Positions 32,806-43,077 of a stretch of 43,077 bases of DNA are shown here, in pieces (the first letter of the stretch is position 1; each line of letters begins with the position of its first letter). Under the pieces are notes generated by a model. It was given only the letters and a program-made list of their open reading frames with translations, ran no database searches and was not told the DNA's origin. Location: assembly GCA_022592435.1 (NCBI GenBank), contig JABYQS010000252.1, positions 1-43,077 on the forward strand, given 5' to 3'. The translations under genes were made by a program, and so were the position numbers. The DNA is from Cerioporus squamosus (lineage: Eukaryota > Basidiomycota > Agaricomycetes > Polyporales > Polyporaceae).

Positions 32806-34620
32806 ATGTCTGACCAGGACAACTCGTCCGAGGCAGCATGGCACGTGGGTCCGCTCTATGGTCTGCCACCGCTGCAACAGCCCTCGGGAGTCCTTCCTCA
32901 GCTGGGCGAATCCCCTACCGATGCCTCTCGTGCTCTCATATCGGATAGGCTGCAGGCCGTCCGGGATGACATCGAGCGTCTTACGTTGTCGGCGCTGTGG
33001 AATGCGACTTCACCCATCAACCGCCTACCGAACGAGATATTCTCCGAAATTTTCCTAACCTTCACCAACCCACCCGACGGGGGGTTTCTACCCCTCTGGA
33101 GCCTTCGCGCGTCGAAACAGCGAGATGGTCCATGTGCCGACGCGCGCCCGTTTGGTTGGCTGCCCCTCGCCCTTGTCTGCCGTCATTGGTGGGCAGTTAC
33201 GCGCTCGACGCCCCAGCTCTGGCGCACCATCGAAATCAATGAACAACGTGGTCGTCAAGACCTCCTCCACCTCGCTCTCCAGAGATCAGCGAGTGCCACA
33301 CTCGACGTCACCTTCTACCGGGCTCAAGAGGCAGTCGCGGCCGCTCCTCTCCTGAAGTCACATGCCGCCCGTCTTCGCAAGCTCACTTTCCCTGAAGCTG
33401 ACAATGCCGAGCTTCCCTCACTGTTGTCCCTGCTCAACGACGAAATGCCAACTCTCAATCGTCTCACGATTTACGGCGACCTCGTACCGTCGTCCACGCA
33501 CACGAACCCCACCGCCGCACCTCCAGGGTACCTGCCGGTCCTCCTTCCTCCCAGCCGCTTTCGGTCCTTGACGTATCTACGCCTCTCCTGGGTTGTCATA
33601 TCGGCTGAGCGCCCTATCCCATCTACTCTGCGCACCTTGTCATTAACAGGCTGCACATTCGAGCATGCCGTTCCCCTCTCCGCATTGCTCAAATCCCTTG
33701 AGGAATGTCGTGCCCTCGAGGACCTTTGTCTGGATGGCTTGCCCGTGAATCTGGACGTCGGCCGCACCCCTTCCTCCGTCAAGCTCCCCAGCCTCAAATA
33801 CCTTGCTATAAGCGACGATCGTGCCTCGCGTATAGCCCACTTCCTCGAGCCACTCCACGTCCCTCGCATCGTAACCTTCTCCTTTTCCGGACAACACAAC
33901 CTCCCCGACCCCCCACGATTCTCTTCGCTGCTTCCAAGGAGATTCAAAGCGCGTTTCCCCACGTTTACCTCCGTCCAATCCGTCGACATACATATCACGA
34001 GCGGCCACATGGAGATGTCGTTCGGCGGAGGCTGTTCACTGAAGCTGGACCAGGGTCCAGGACTCGCATGGGAGAAGAGATGGACATGTCTCAGCGAGCT
34101 GCCAGCCATCCTCGATGCTCCGCGGCTCACGCGTCTCTCAATGCGCGGGGACGTCTCCGATGCGGAGGAGGATCACTGGCGTTCTCTCTTCGAGGGCCTC
34201 CCATTCATCGAGCGCTTCGAGCTGAGCTGCTACGGCATGGTCGGCAGCGGCGACATCCAGCGATTATTCACCGGTCTCTCTTCCTCTTCTTCTGGCACCC
34301 CCGCAGTCAACCCATCCCAACCCGTTGGCATCTCCTTGCGGCATATCACGGTGCACGGCGGTGAATGGAACGACAGTATCATGGACACGCTGAAGTCGTT
34401 TTTGACTTCACGTATGGAAAGCCATGCTCCGCTACACACTCTTCATCTCCAGTTCCGCTTCTACAACGAAGCCGAGTTCATGGCAAAGAAAGCTATTTTC
34501 CTGGCGGAAGTGGCGCCCCGTCACTCAGGCGGCCCGCTGACGTTCGAAGCAGCTCGTGGATACACTCAGATAGAGGGCGAATCAGAGCTGTCCGGGCTGT
34601 CCGACGAGGATGAAGAATAG
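32806..34620 (+). CDS. F-box protein with leucine-rich C-terminal region
   Basis: A single uninterrupted frame of 604 residues. An F-box-like segment begins INRLPNEIFSEIFLTF at about residue 68. It continues, after an insertion, with WLPLALVCRHWWAVTRSTPQLWRTIEI, the usual Agaricomycete form. The rest is rich in regularly spaced leucines (LRKLTFPEADNAELPSLLSLL, LKYLAIS, LTRLSMRG), suggesting irregular leucine-rich repeats for substrate recognition. The C-terminus is acidic (SDEDEE). The expected role is substrate adaptor of an SCF ubiquitin ligase, with unknown target. Such genes form very large, fast-evolving families in mushrooms. Confidence 0.82.
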   Translation: MSDQDNSSEAAWHVGPLYGLPPLQQPSGVLPQLGESPTDASRALISDRLQAVRDDIERLTLSALWNATSPINRLPNEIFSEIFLTFTNPPDGGFLPLWSLRASKQRDGPCADARPFGWLPLALVCRHWWAVTRSTPQLWRTIEINEQRGRQDLLHLALQRSASATLDVTFYRAQEAVAAAPLLKSHAARLRKLTFPEADNAELPSLLSLLNDEMPTLNRLTIYGDLVPSSTHTNPTAAPPGYLPVLLPPSRFRSLTYLRLSWVVISAERPIPSTLRTLSLTGCTFEHAVPLSALLKSLEECRALEDLCLDGLPVNLDVGRTPSSVKLPSLKYLAISDDRASRIAHFLEPLHVPRIVTFSFSGQHNLPDPPRFSSLLPRRFKARFPTFTSVQSVDIHITSGHMEMSFGGGCSLKLDQGPGLAWEKRWTCLSELPAILDAPRLTRLSMRGDVSDAEEDHWRSLFEGLPFIERFELSCYGMVGSGDIQRLFTGLSSSSSGTPAVNPSQPVGISLRHITVHGGEWNDSIMDTLKSFLTSRMESHAPLHTLHLQFRFYNEAEFMAKKAIFLAEVAPRHSGGPLTFEAARGYTQIEGESELSGLSDEDEE

Positions 34621-34791
34621 CCTACACCTACGCACGTTACACTTTATGGGTTTCGAACGCCTTGATCTAATCGTCAATATGGAACATGGGTCTCAGGAGT
34701 ATTGGGGGTCAAGCAATTCATGTACATTTCCAGAGCGCTTTCGATAACAGCAACACCGTGAATGGCATAAAAGCAGCCGCTTTAAATCTCA

Positions 34792-35755
34792 ATGCCTGCG
34801 ACGAGGTCCACAGCGTTCTTGCCCAACTTGTCCAAGACGGCCTGGCGGACCTTACTGTAGACTTCATCGTTGAGCACCATGCTCTGATTGCCTGTAGAGT
34901 CTCATCAGCATACCCGCAGCCAAGCCGTCGACGATAACAGCGTACGTACCGGCGAAAAACTCGACCTTCTGCGACCCGAAAGTGAAGAATAAGACCTTGT
35001 CGATGTTCTGCGAAGCGGAATAGGTGTAGACACCGATCTTGAACATGGCGTTGCCTTGAGCATTGCTGCCCAGAAGCCTTGGTGTCAGGACTCGCACAAA
35101 TGTGGCGAAGAGACTCAATGACGTACGACGCGACGCCAACCTGGAAGTTGGCCTTGTTGAAGGCCTTGGACGACGAGTCAAAGAGCTTCGTCGCCGCCTC
35201 GTTCTTCGCGTCTTTGAGGGACTGGATCATCGTGGTGAACAGTTCAAGTTCTCCGCCAGTGAGGTACGCTCCGGCCAGCTTCAGGAGCAGGTTGTCCACG
35301 CTGAAGTACGAGTTTGCGTCGCTCAGCTCGGCCAAGCTACAGGGAGCGCGTCAATTCAGCGCAGGCTGTACGGACAAACCGATGCAAACGTAAACGCACT
35401 CGAAAGCCTGGACGACCCAGCCGACGTTCTCCAAGACATACTTGTAGTAGTCGTACCAGGCCTTGGTGGCGTTCTGGCGATCGTGCTGCTTGTTGGCAGC
35501 AAGCTGGGCGAAGAGCGTCGAGTTGATCACATCGGACTATGGTCAATATGTCGTCAGCAAATGGCACAGGACCACTAGGACCCGGAGACAACTCGCCTTC
35601 ATCTGGCCGGAGAGGTTCCCGACGAAGGAGACGGACGAGCCATCAGCGACAGCCGCGCTATCCTGGCCATCAGCGAGGACGACGTGGGTGCGCGGCGCGG
35701 CGATCTGGACCTCCTTGATGAACTTGATACGGTCATTGACGGAGAGGGGAGACAT
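34792..35755 (-). CDS. Uncharacterised protein, family member A (GC-AG intron)
   Basis: I do not recognise a named domain. Splicing gives about 240-250 residues: an N-terminal MSPLSVNDRIKFIKEVQ, then SDVINSTLFAQLAANKQ, AWYDYYKYVLENVGWVVQAF, a helical middle part (KLFDSSSKAFNKANFQVGVAS), NAMFKIGVYTYSASQNIDKVLFFTFGSQ, and a final exon ending LVAGIEI at the stop 34792-34794. The first intron (35537-35596) begins GCGAGT rather than GT. The same position has a GC donor in the paralogue to the right. No signal peptide or membrane segment is obvious, so a soluble protein is likely. Confidence 0.6.
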
Positions 35756-36769
35756 GATGTGTAGCGGATGAGCGATAGAAGAGACGGTTTTCAGGAATCA
35801 GGATGCGTGCCGGTGAACCTGCTGTTCGTCTGAGGATCCTGTGTGCTTATATACGCCCAAATGACTTGCTCGCCGAGTTCACATGTAGAGCCTCCTACAT
35901 CGGAGGCTGAACGCGATGGGTCTCAGGAAATACGAGTTGACGGGAGTTCCTGGTTTAGCCACATGGATGGAAGGATGTCGAAGCGCAATATGATTTGGTA
36001 GCACCCTCCAACGATATCGGACCGGCGAAGCTGCTAACAATTCGATTCCATTCACAATGGACGTGGAATGTGAACCTTCCAAGCAACCTGTCGATCAGCT
36101 ATGGCACCTAATAAATGGGACCTTGAACTTACGGTCGTCATGTGGTATCTTAGCCTACCTTCTCCTCGCATCGACAATCAAAGTGCGACGTGGATCAGGG
36201 TTGCTACCGGATAGTCTCCATACATTTCAGCTTCGACTTTGCGCCTAGGCTTCAAAGTGAGGCGTTTCGCCGGTGACGTTGACATGGGCACCCATTCCTC
36301 CGAACACAGCGTGGCTATCGAAGTGTCAGATACAGCAAACACCGTTGCTTCTCGTACCCTGGTGACGTTGAGGAACCGCCCTTGAGGCCTCGATAAAAGG
36401 CAAAATGTCCTACAATATGCAATGAGCCGATGACCGGCACAATGGCGAACACGCACGCACCTCTTGCCGGTGGCTCTTGCTGCACACACGCTGTCAGTTA
36501 TCTGAAGCGAGCACGACCTGCACCACCCTTGTGCCCCAAAACTTTGGGGGTCACTTACGTCCTGGATCCACTCTGCACATTGAAGCTGTCGAGGCCGCAC
36601 TCGCTCGGTGACAGAATAAATGCGCAATAAGGTTCGCAGGAGCTCGCAAATCCGTCATCAGGTCAGAGTGAGGCGCGGTAGCACGAAGACCATAAGACGC
36701 GCACCCAGCTGATTCCGTACTCGTCATTGCCCGCCGACCCAGATACTGTCCCCACCTAACCCCACCCAT
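35756..36769. other. Divergent intergenic region between two paralogues
   Basis: About 1 kb between the outward-facing family members A and B. It is lower in GC than the coding regions. Open frames on both strands are short and lack motifs. It probably contains both promoters. No RNA gene was recognised. Confidence 0.4.
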
Positions 36770-37766
36770 ATGACGAGCACCCATCTACCCTCGATCGCGG
36801 ACGATGCTGCTGTAGCATCCCGCGCCATCGTGTGGGTCGGTAATCTCAGTGACAAACAGAAGGCATGATCACTTGTCTTCCAATCGCTGATATCCGGAAA
36901 CGAACACTCACCTCACATCCCAGCGCGACGTGCTCGAGTCAACCCTCTTCGGCCAACTCGCCGCAGACAAGCAGCACACCTCCGATACTGCAGAGAATAC
37001 GCAGGCCTGGTACAAGAAGTACACCGACACGCTCGCAGCTGTCGGCTGGGTTGTCGAAGGCGCACAGTGAGCATCGGTTCGAAACTCAGGATCGTCGTGA
37101 CTCACTCAGCGTGCAGGTTCACCGAGGTGAAATACGATAAAACTGAAGGAACCATCCACGAGACAGTATTGGAACAACTGGCCAACGACCCGACAGTGAG
37201 CAAGGCCCTCTTCGCGTCCGTGTCGAGGGCGTTGCTCGCGTTTTCTCGGACTGGGTCGGGTTCCAATGCTGAGCAGGTCTTCGACTCGCGCTCTCTTGCT
37301 TCTTCTTCCGAGTTCGCAAGCTTCCAAATTGCGGTCGCGTCGTGAGTCCAGCATCCACTGCTGATGTAGAAGACAGAGAAACTCACCATCTTCCTAGCGT
37401 TGACGAGAGCGGGAACGTTATCCTCACCCTGCTCGCCTGGTTCTACTCCTCCAACCAGAAGATCGGAAACACCCTCTGGTTCTCGTGGCAGAACGCGACG
37501 CTGGACATCAAGACGTGTGAGTCGGTCCGGTCCACAAGATCTGAGCCACGCTGATGACGCCTGCCCCAGCCACGCTGACGATGACCTTGAACTCCGGTCT
37601 CTACGATCAAGTGCGTTTCTCGATCCACGACAAGCTCAATAGCGCCGACAAGCTTGATCTTCTTGTTCCCTTGTGTAAGTCTATACTTCTACCGTGACTC
37701 GTGGCCGAGTCGGTTCTCACAGCCAGACAGAACCGGCAGCATGGCATCCGAGACCTGTATGAGTGA
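36770..37766 (+). CDS. Uncharacterised protein, family member B (GC-AG intron)
   Basis: A paralogue of the gene at 34792-35755. Exon 1 encodes 31 residues ending VWVGNLSDKQK, then a GC-AG intron (36863-36923) joins to RDVLESTLFGQLAADKQH. Aligned blocks continue with AWYKKYTDTLAAVGWVVEGAQ, FASFQIAVAS, NVILTLLAWFYSSNQKIGNTLWFSWQ, then LNSGLYDQVRFSIHDKLNSADKLDLLVPL. A last short exon probably ends IRDLYE at the TGA 37764-37766. The N-terminus is about 22 residues shorter than in member A, so an upstream exon may be missing or lost. Function unknown. Confidence 0.58.
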
Positions 37767-37932
37767 TTTAGCTAGCGTGTACATACATGACCAAGAAATT
37801 ACGACCGTAGTGTCTAGCGAGTATGCGATATATGTGTGTGTGTATCTGTGGTGTATGCAATGGCATAAGCGAGGCAAACGTATGATGCAAGAGAGATCGC
37901 ACAAGAAAAGTCAAACTAGCGGCCATGGATCG

Positions 37933-40743
37933 TCAAGATCGCGTCTTCTTCCTAGGGGGCGAACGGGACGCCCTCCTCGGCGAGCGCGAACCTTCCCCTC
38001 CACCTTTCTCCTCATGTCCAAGGTCCAGATCCAAGTCCAGCGGAAGGGATCCCGAGTCCTCTTCCTTCTCAACTGGGTCGGACGTCCTTTCACCGCCCTT
38101 CGCACAGTCCGGCGTCGGTTTCGGCAACGGCGGACTATCCGTCACGCTCTCACCCGCCACCACCTTCTCCTTCTCCTTCCGCTTCCCCTTCCGCTGGGGA
38201 CTCAGATGAGGATTGAAGTTCGCCGGCACAGTTGTGAACGGATTATCCTTCAGCGGCACCGGATCCGGCACCATCCCACCCAAGCTCCCATGCCTCGACA
38301 GCGCCCGACCACGGCTCACGACCTTCGACAGCGTGCGCGGCTTCGGCTTCGGGGTGGCCGGTGCAGGCGCGTCTGCAGGCGGGGTGACGGGTGTATGTTT
38401 GGGACCTTCGGACATGTCGATGTCATCATCTCCCAGGTCGCCGCCGAAGTCCCCGGAGAACAATCCTCCAGCAGCGCTCTCGCGCTCCTGCATATCGTTG
38501 AACTGCTTGAGCACCTCTCGGTAGCCCAGCTGGACGAGACCGAAGAAACTGCGGGGAGGTAGCCATGAGTACATCGGTAGCATGCATCTTCCTTTATGAC
38601 CAACGTACCGTGCCTCGCGAGTATACACCTTCAGCATCAGTTCGCCGAAGGACCGCGGCAGTGTGACTGAGATATCGTCCTCGTTCGCATGTACGCCGCC
38701 TGTAAATGCCTTTTATACATGTGGTGAATATCATCGGCAAGAACAACGCTCACGGTTGGGGTTGTGCTTTGAGTAGAACTTCATATAATCCAGCGGATTC
38801 TCGTTCTTCATCCCATGATGGCGCTCCGTGAGGTCGATGATGACATGCTCCGAACGCAAATCCGCGGCGTCCTCCGGCTTGACGTGATCCAAACCATCCT
38901 TCTGCTCCGGACCCAGTGACGCTCGCTTTGCATACAAGTCCTTGAACGCCTTCACAACGGACTCGGCAGTGAACGTCGCCTTGATCTGCTTCTTGAGCTC
39001 CCACTCGAAGACCTTGTAGTCGACGCATTTGTACAGGTCGCGGACACGGATGCGGTGCAGGATCGCCTGAGCTTCCGTGAGGCGCTGTCGTGCCAGATCT
39101 TCCTGTCAGCAGCTGAGACGCTTTAAAGGGGGCAGACTTACCGGATCTTCCGATGCTTCGATCTCAGTTTGGATGTGATCCGTAAGGTGCAGGTACTTCT
39201 TCGGATTCTCCAGGCGCCGTGCGATGTTCATAACCGGCTCGGCGAGCGTGAGCGCATCGACTATCATGTACTCGACGGCTTTTGCTGTAGAAACAATCAG
39301 CAAAGGCGATGGCACGTACAACGTCATGATGGACTGACCCGTTTTGTGAGTATATATACGCTTGTGCAACGACATACGGGTGTGACATAGCTCGAAGATC
39401 TGGTTGGCATCCTTGATATCGTAGCAGATCTCGTTGTCGATGACTCGCGACGAGTAGATGAGTCTAGAAGGCATGTGAGCGCATATACGCAGAGTCTACT
39501 CAGTTTGACACTACCTGGTCAAAGAGAGATTGCTCTTCTGGTCTATAGCATGAGAGTCGCGAGCAATATAGTCGAACCTAGACGGTGCGGCTGATAAGCG
39601 TGCTAGCTCACACGGTCGGTGGAACGGGACAAACTTGTCTACATCGAGCCCGTTCGTCTTGTTTGCCACGATCTGAAAGAGGTAAGGCTTCTCCTGTTTC
39701 CTATCGAGCCCAGGATGATCAGCATCCGGACAACCCATCTGCTGACGAGGACCAACGTACGTGCAGATACTCCGGTCGCCCATGATCAGGGCCTTCACGA
39801 ACGTGGCATCGTCTGGGTCAAGCTCAAGGCCGTTCTCCTCCAGGAGCGCATCAAACATCATGCGAGACGCGTCCTCGTGGCACCACTTCTTATCCGGGCT
39901 GTGCGACACGACAAAGTCAACCCATTTGGAACAAAGAGAACTCAACGGACTCACAGAATGGCGGGGATGAACATGCTATCCCAGACATGGCTCCAGGGCC
40001 CGTGTCCAAGGTCATGACAAAGACCGGCGATGGTAACGCACTGAACGTCGCGCTGGGTGATACCTAGCGAAGGCTGCGACTCCTTCAGATGCATGGCAAG
40101 GGTCTGCGCGAGGTAGGCCACCCCTGTAACGAACGTGGTGAGATGATGTATTCGCAATGAGAACGGACTACAACACTTGGAGCGCATGCATGACGCGCAT
40201 GACGCGCATGTATGTACACAGGCTGACAGGATTGCCTAGTAGGCCGCCGATTTCACGACATGCCCACCACCGTACAGCCAACATATGCACCTCCTGCCTA
40301 ACCAACGCTCCTTCTTGCTATGCTCCGCCACTAACCGCGAACCATGAAGGATGGTACTCACCAAGACAATGCTCGAACCGGTTATGGGACGCGCCAGGCC
40401 ATACATAGTAAGACGTCCCAAGCTGCTTGATGTTGCGAAGCCTCTGGAATTGCGGGCTGTGCGAGGATCCGCACATGGTCAGGATCATCGGAGGACGCGT
40501 CGAAAAGCGGCAAAAAAGACTACGTACGTGTCGATGATCGCGCACACGGTGGGCCCGAATGGCACTGTGACAGCCAAAGTCAGCGCGTCGCGTCGCCGAC
40601 GCGTCGAGGAAGACGCCGCACGTACGATAGTCGTGTATGGAGTCCTTGAACCGCCTCACTGAGGTCGGGCCTTCATACGAGGGCGCGGTCCAGTCGTCAT
40701 CGAGCTCGAGGAGCATCCTGCGGGAGGTAGAAGACTTGGTCAT
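37933..40743 (-). CDS. SAMHD1-like HD-domain dNTP triphosphohydrolase
   Basis: Many short exons (about ten) encode an HD-superfamily nucleotide hydrolase. Landmarks after the start [17 protein letters not shown] are [29 protein letters not shown] (metal-binding His about 81), [12 protein letters not shown] (the His-Asp pair), [12 protein letters not shown], and [10 protein letters not shown], whose Asp completes the H...HD...D metal site. This set is that of SAMHD1, which cleaves dNTPs to deoxynucleosides and triphosphate and so limits dNTP pools. No SAM domain precedes the HD domain. The C-terminal tail after [17 protein letters not shown] is about 200 residues, Pro/Ser-rich and charged, ending SPPRKKTRS, a possible nuclear signal. 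The intron near 40130-40363 is unusually long for this gene and holds short GCATGACGC repeats. Confidence 0.88.
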
Positions 40744-41311
40744 TGTGTCGGAGGCGTGGCGGTATATATCTGGGATGGAAGCCTCGAGGCTTTGGCAACG
40801 CGTGGTAGCTCAGGGTCCTCGGCTGCTATGCTTGAGGATGCACGAGAAGCTAGGAAGACAATGGGGATCGAGGGAGGGAGGGGCGGTGGCTGCGGCAGGA
40901 AGAAAGGGAACGGGGCGCGCGCGACGGACTTGTACTCTCGGAGATCGGGTGCGAGATCGCACACGTTGCCGTCTGCATGGCCACGACCTCCACCTCGCTC
41001 ATGACAGCGAGTTCGTAGCATCGAGCACGTCGTACACCGCGGACAACGTCGAGCAAGTGCGAAAGCAGAAGGTGCGCAGCTCGTGCCGTCATTCTGGACA
41101 CACATGGCCGCCGCGGAGTTACTGAGCTGCACATCACACCGACCCCAACATGGCAGGTAACGTGGTTGACATCCCTAGGCGACCAAACATCCCGCTCATG
41201 GGCGTAAGACCTAACAATCACTTGCAGAAGAGATCCTATTATACTCGTACATAACGCAACGTATAGCACTGTGGAGAGACGGCCTACGGATACGAAGGCG
41301 AAGACGAAGTA
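40744..41311. other. Intergenic region
   Basis: Upstream of the SAMHD1-like gene and downstream of the next minus-strand gene. Purine-rich and Gly-codon-like stretches near 40860-40920 create open frames with no protein character. No feature recognised. Confidence 0.4.
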
Positions 41312-42297
41312 TTAGAAGAGCATGCTGGGGAAGACACGGCAGTTCCACAGCCCGCCGGAACCATGAGCGTAGTGCATTGCCGAGCACAGTTCAGGTTCAT
41401 AGTAATCAGCGCTCATCGACCCAAGCGAAGAGCGGTCCAACTCGGCGAGAACAGCGCACACCTCAAGAGCACAAGACAGATTCTCGCAAATCTCCTCCCA
41501 AGTGTCCACCGTGGGTAGAACGTAGAGTCCTGGGTGTACGGCGACGGTGTGCTCTGAGTGAGAAGGGCCTACGAAGAGACCGAGCGCGTTCCCGTCCGAG
41601 GCTTGAGGGGTAACGGCAAGATGTCCGCCAGCGGACTGGTCGTCGAGCAGCGTGGGCCAGGGAAAAGCGTCTGGAAATGTCGCCAAGGGAAGTTGGTCGA
41701 TCGGCGAGACATTATTGCAATCGATCGGCTCGTCGTCCGGAGTCGACTCGCTCCCGTGAGATGAAGAGGAAGCCGCGGTCAACTCTTCTGGAGAGGACGG
41801 AGGCGTGACGAAGCGCACTCTGCGGACCGGGAGCATATTGCAAGGCGTGCCCGGGTCTTCACTCCCGCACGGAGTAGACTGGCCGTCGCTTGGAGGTCCG
41901 GTCGAGCCTTCCGGTGTGGTCGTGGGCTCGAAGTCAGGGGGATAAGGAGTACGAATGCTGTCGGGCTGCTCCGCGGCAGGCGAGGAAGGCAGGGTCCCGG
42001 ACTGCGTGCCCGCAGTAGGAGAAGATGGGGGCGACGCGGGCTTTCCTCTGCGCACCCGGAGGCGATCCGACATGAACGGGAGCTTGACCTGCAACGGGGA
42101 CGTCGCGCGCTTCCGCAGAATGAGCTTGCGTGCCGTTTGCGACTGAACAACGCATCGGTATCGACTACGTCAGGAACTCCGCTCGCCAGTCATACGCATT
42201 CCCGATTACGCACCTCCTCAGATGGACTGCACAGTTGGCTGCTGGAGGACTCTTCCGCGTCCGGAGAAGCACAGGAGACAGCTCCAGCCGTAGAGGG
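41312..42297 (-). CDS. Unrecognised Pro/Ser/Thr-rich protein
   Basis: The main exon (42142-41312) reads ATSPLQVKLPFMSDRLRVRRGK, a long low-complexity Pro/Ser/Thr segment containing VRFVTPPSSPEEL, then an ordered C-terminal part with WEEICENLSCALEVCAVLAELDRSSLGS and the C-terminus ending FPSMLF. A preceding exon at 42297-42214 (PSTAGAVSCASPDAEESS...) joins in phase across a 71-bp intron with GTGCGT and TTCAG ends. The true first exon lies farther right and was not found. No known domain is visible; regulatory or scaffold functions are possible but unsupported. Confidence 0.55.
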
Positions 42298-43077
42298 CTG
42301 CGAGGAAGGGCAACAGCGACGCGAGGCAAGGAGGCACTCGGGGACAACTGCGATTCAATGACGATGTCGCGAGAGCTGTCTAGAGAAAGCAAAGCAGAGC
42401 AGGAGAGCATGACGAGAGCGATACGGGCACGACAGCAGAGTAGAGAGCAGGATGCGAGGAGAGGAGACCGTAAGAAGCAAGTCGAGCGCGCTGCGATGAA
42501 GCGGACCTAGAGCCAGAGGCTGACCGAGATGGATTGCAAACACAACCAGTCAGGCCTGAGCGGGTACATAGTTCACCATCCAAGAGCATGAAGAGAGCAA
42601 GACAGACATAGAGCGGAGCGGGAGGTGGTGGTCCGAGAGCAGGCGCTGCTGGATGTCCGGCAGCATGCGGTCGCCAGCGTGTGCCACTTCGCGCTTGTCC
42701 TCGTCCTCCCTCCACCTCCTCGCTACGCCCCCGACGACCCTTACGATCTCTGTCGCTACATCTCTGCCATCTGTACCTCACGACCCTTACGTTGTTGCTA
42801 CCAAAGCCCATTCACCCCGACTGACCGTCGAGATCGTCCTCGGGAGCACAGATCGACAACTCCGATCTAAGCGAGCTCGAAGATACCATCCGCGAGGAGC
42901 GAGTCCGAGTCCTCAGTCATACACCACTGTGAGCTTTCACCACCGGTACTCCTCGTGATCGTAGACTTATCCAGATGAGTGCACAGAACGGAACTCTCGC
43001 ATAAAGCCCTCCACGGTGGAGGTCCGAGGACGTAAGGCCCAGCAACCACCGTGCATGGCGCAGCCATAACGACCCGC
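42298..43077. other. Right edge, nothing recognised
   Basis: Probably contains the first exon and promoter of the Pro/Ser-rich gene. Several open frames run on both strands, but none has motifs or a coherent splice structure. A gene cut by the window edge cannot be excluded. Confidence 0.4.

Noticed and set aside
1..43077. tRNA, rRNA, CRISPR or bacterial-type operon features
   Set aside because: No cloverleaf, rRNA or spaced direct repeats were noticed by eye, and the gene structure is eukaryotic throughout. A covariance-model scan was not possible.

Overview
This window looks like nuclear DNA of an Agaricomycete (mushroom or polypore-type basidiomycete). The genes are GC-rich and split by many introns of about 45-75 bp. 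They encode basidiomycete-typical families: a DUF6534 membrane protein, an F-box protein, a DUF6589 protein, an RNA-half-primed copia-like gag, a fungal SDR and a mitochondrial-type PPR protein. The species cannot be fixed from the sequence alone. Exon structures were worked out by hand from reading frames and GT-AG signals. Family names come from motif recognition, not from a search.

Layout. 1-5.5 kb: a membrane-anchored SDR oxidoreductase (-), then a DUF6534 multi-pass membrane protein gene (+) with an in-frame stop. 5.74-20.32 kb: two near-identical copies of one mobile element, about 6.54 kb each, in inverted orientation around a 46-bp spacer, giving a palindrome of about 14.6 kb. Each copy has imperfect 54-bp terminal inverted repeats and two convergent genes: a RecQ-like SF2 helicase and a nine-exon DUF6589 protein of about 1150 residues. 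The stops of the two genes lie 34 bp apart. The right copy also carries a 1455-bp gag-only copia-like LTR element, with perfect 199-bp LTRs and a CCCGG target duplication, inside a 59-bp helicase intron. It also has a 2-bp frameshift in its DUF6589 gene.

20.6-24.95 kb: a large SH3 plus Ras-association cell-polarity protein (-), sharing a divergent promoter with a PPR protein gene (+, 25.4-29.2 kb) that shows apparent frameshifts. 29.8-32.5 kb: two tandem GNAT acetyltransferase paralogues (-). 32.8-34.6 kb: an intronless F-box protein (+). 34.8-37.8 kb: two divergently oriented members of one uncharacterised family, sharing a GC-AG intron at the same place. 37.9-40.7 kb: a SAMHD1-like HD-domain dNTP triphosphohydrolase (-). 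41.3-42.3 kb: an unrecognised proline/serine-rich protein (-).

The main point of interest is the paired element. The left copy appears intact. The right copy supplies an independent allele and a dated insertion. The DUF6589 protein has acidic residues in a D...D...E order that could be a DDE-type transposase core, with the helicase as a partner. I infer a two-gene DNA transposon with terminal inverted repeats; this has not been demonstrated.
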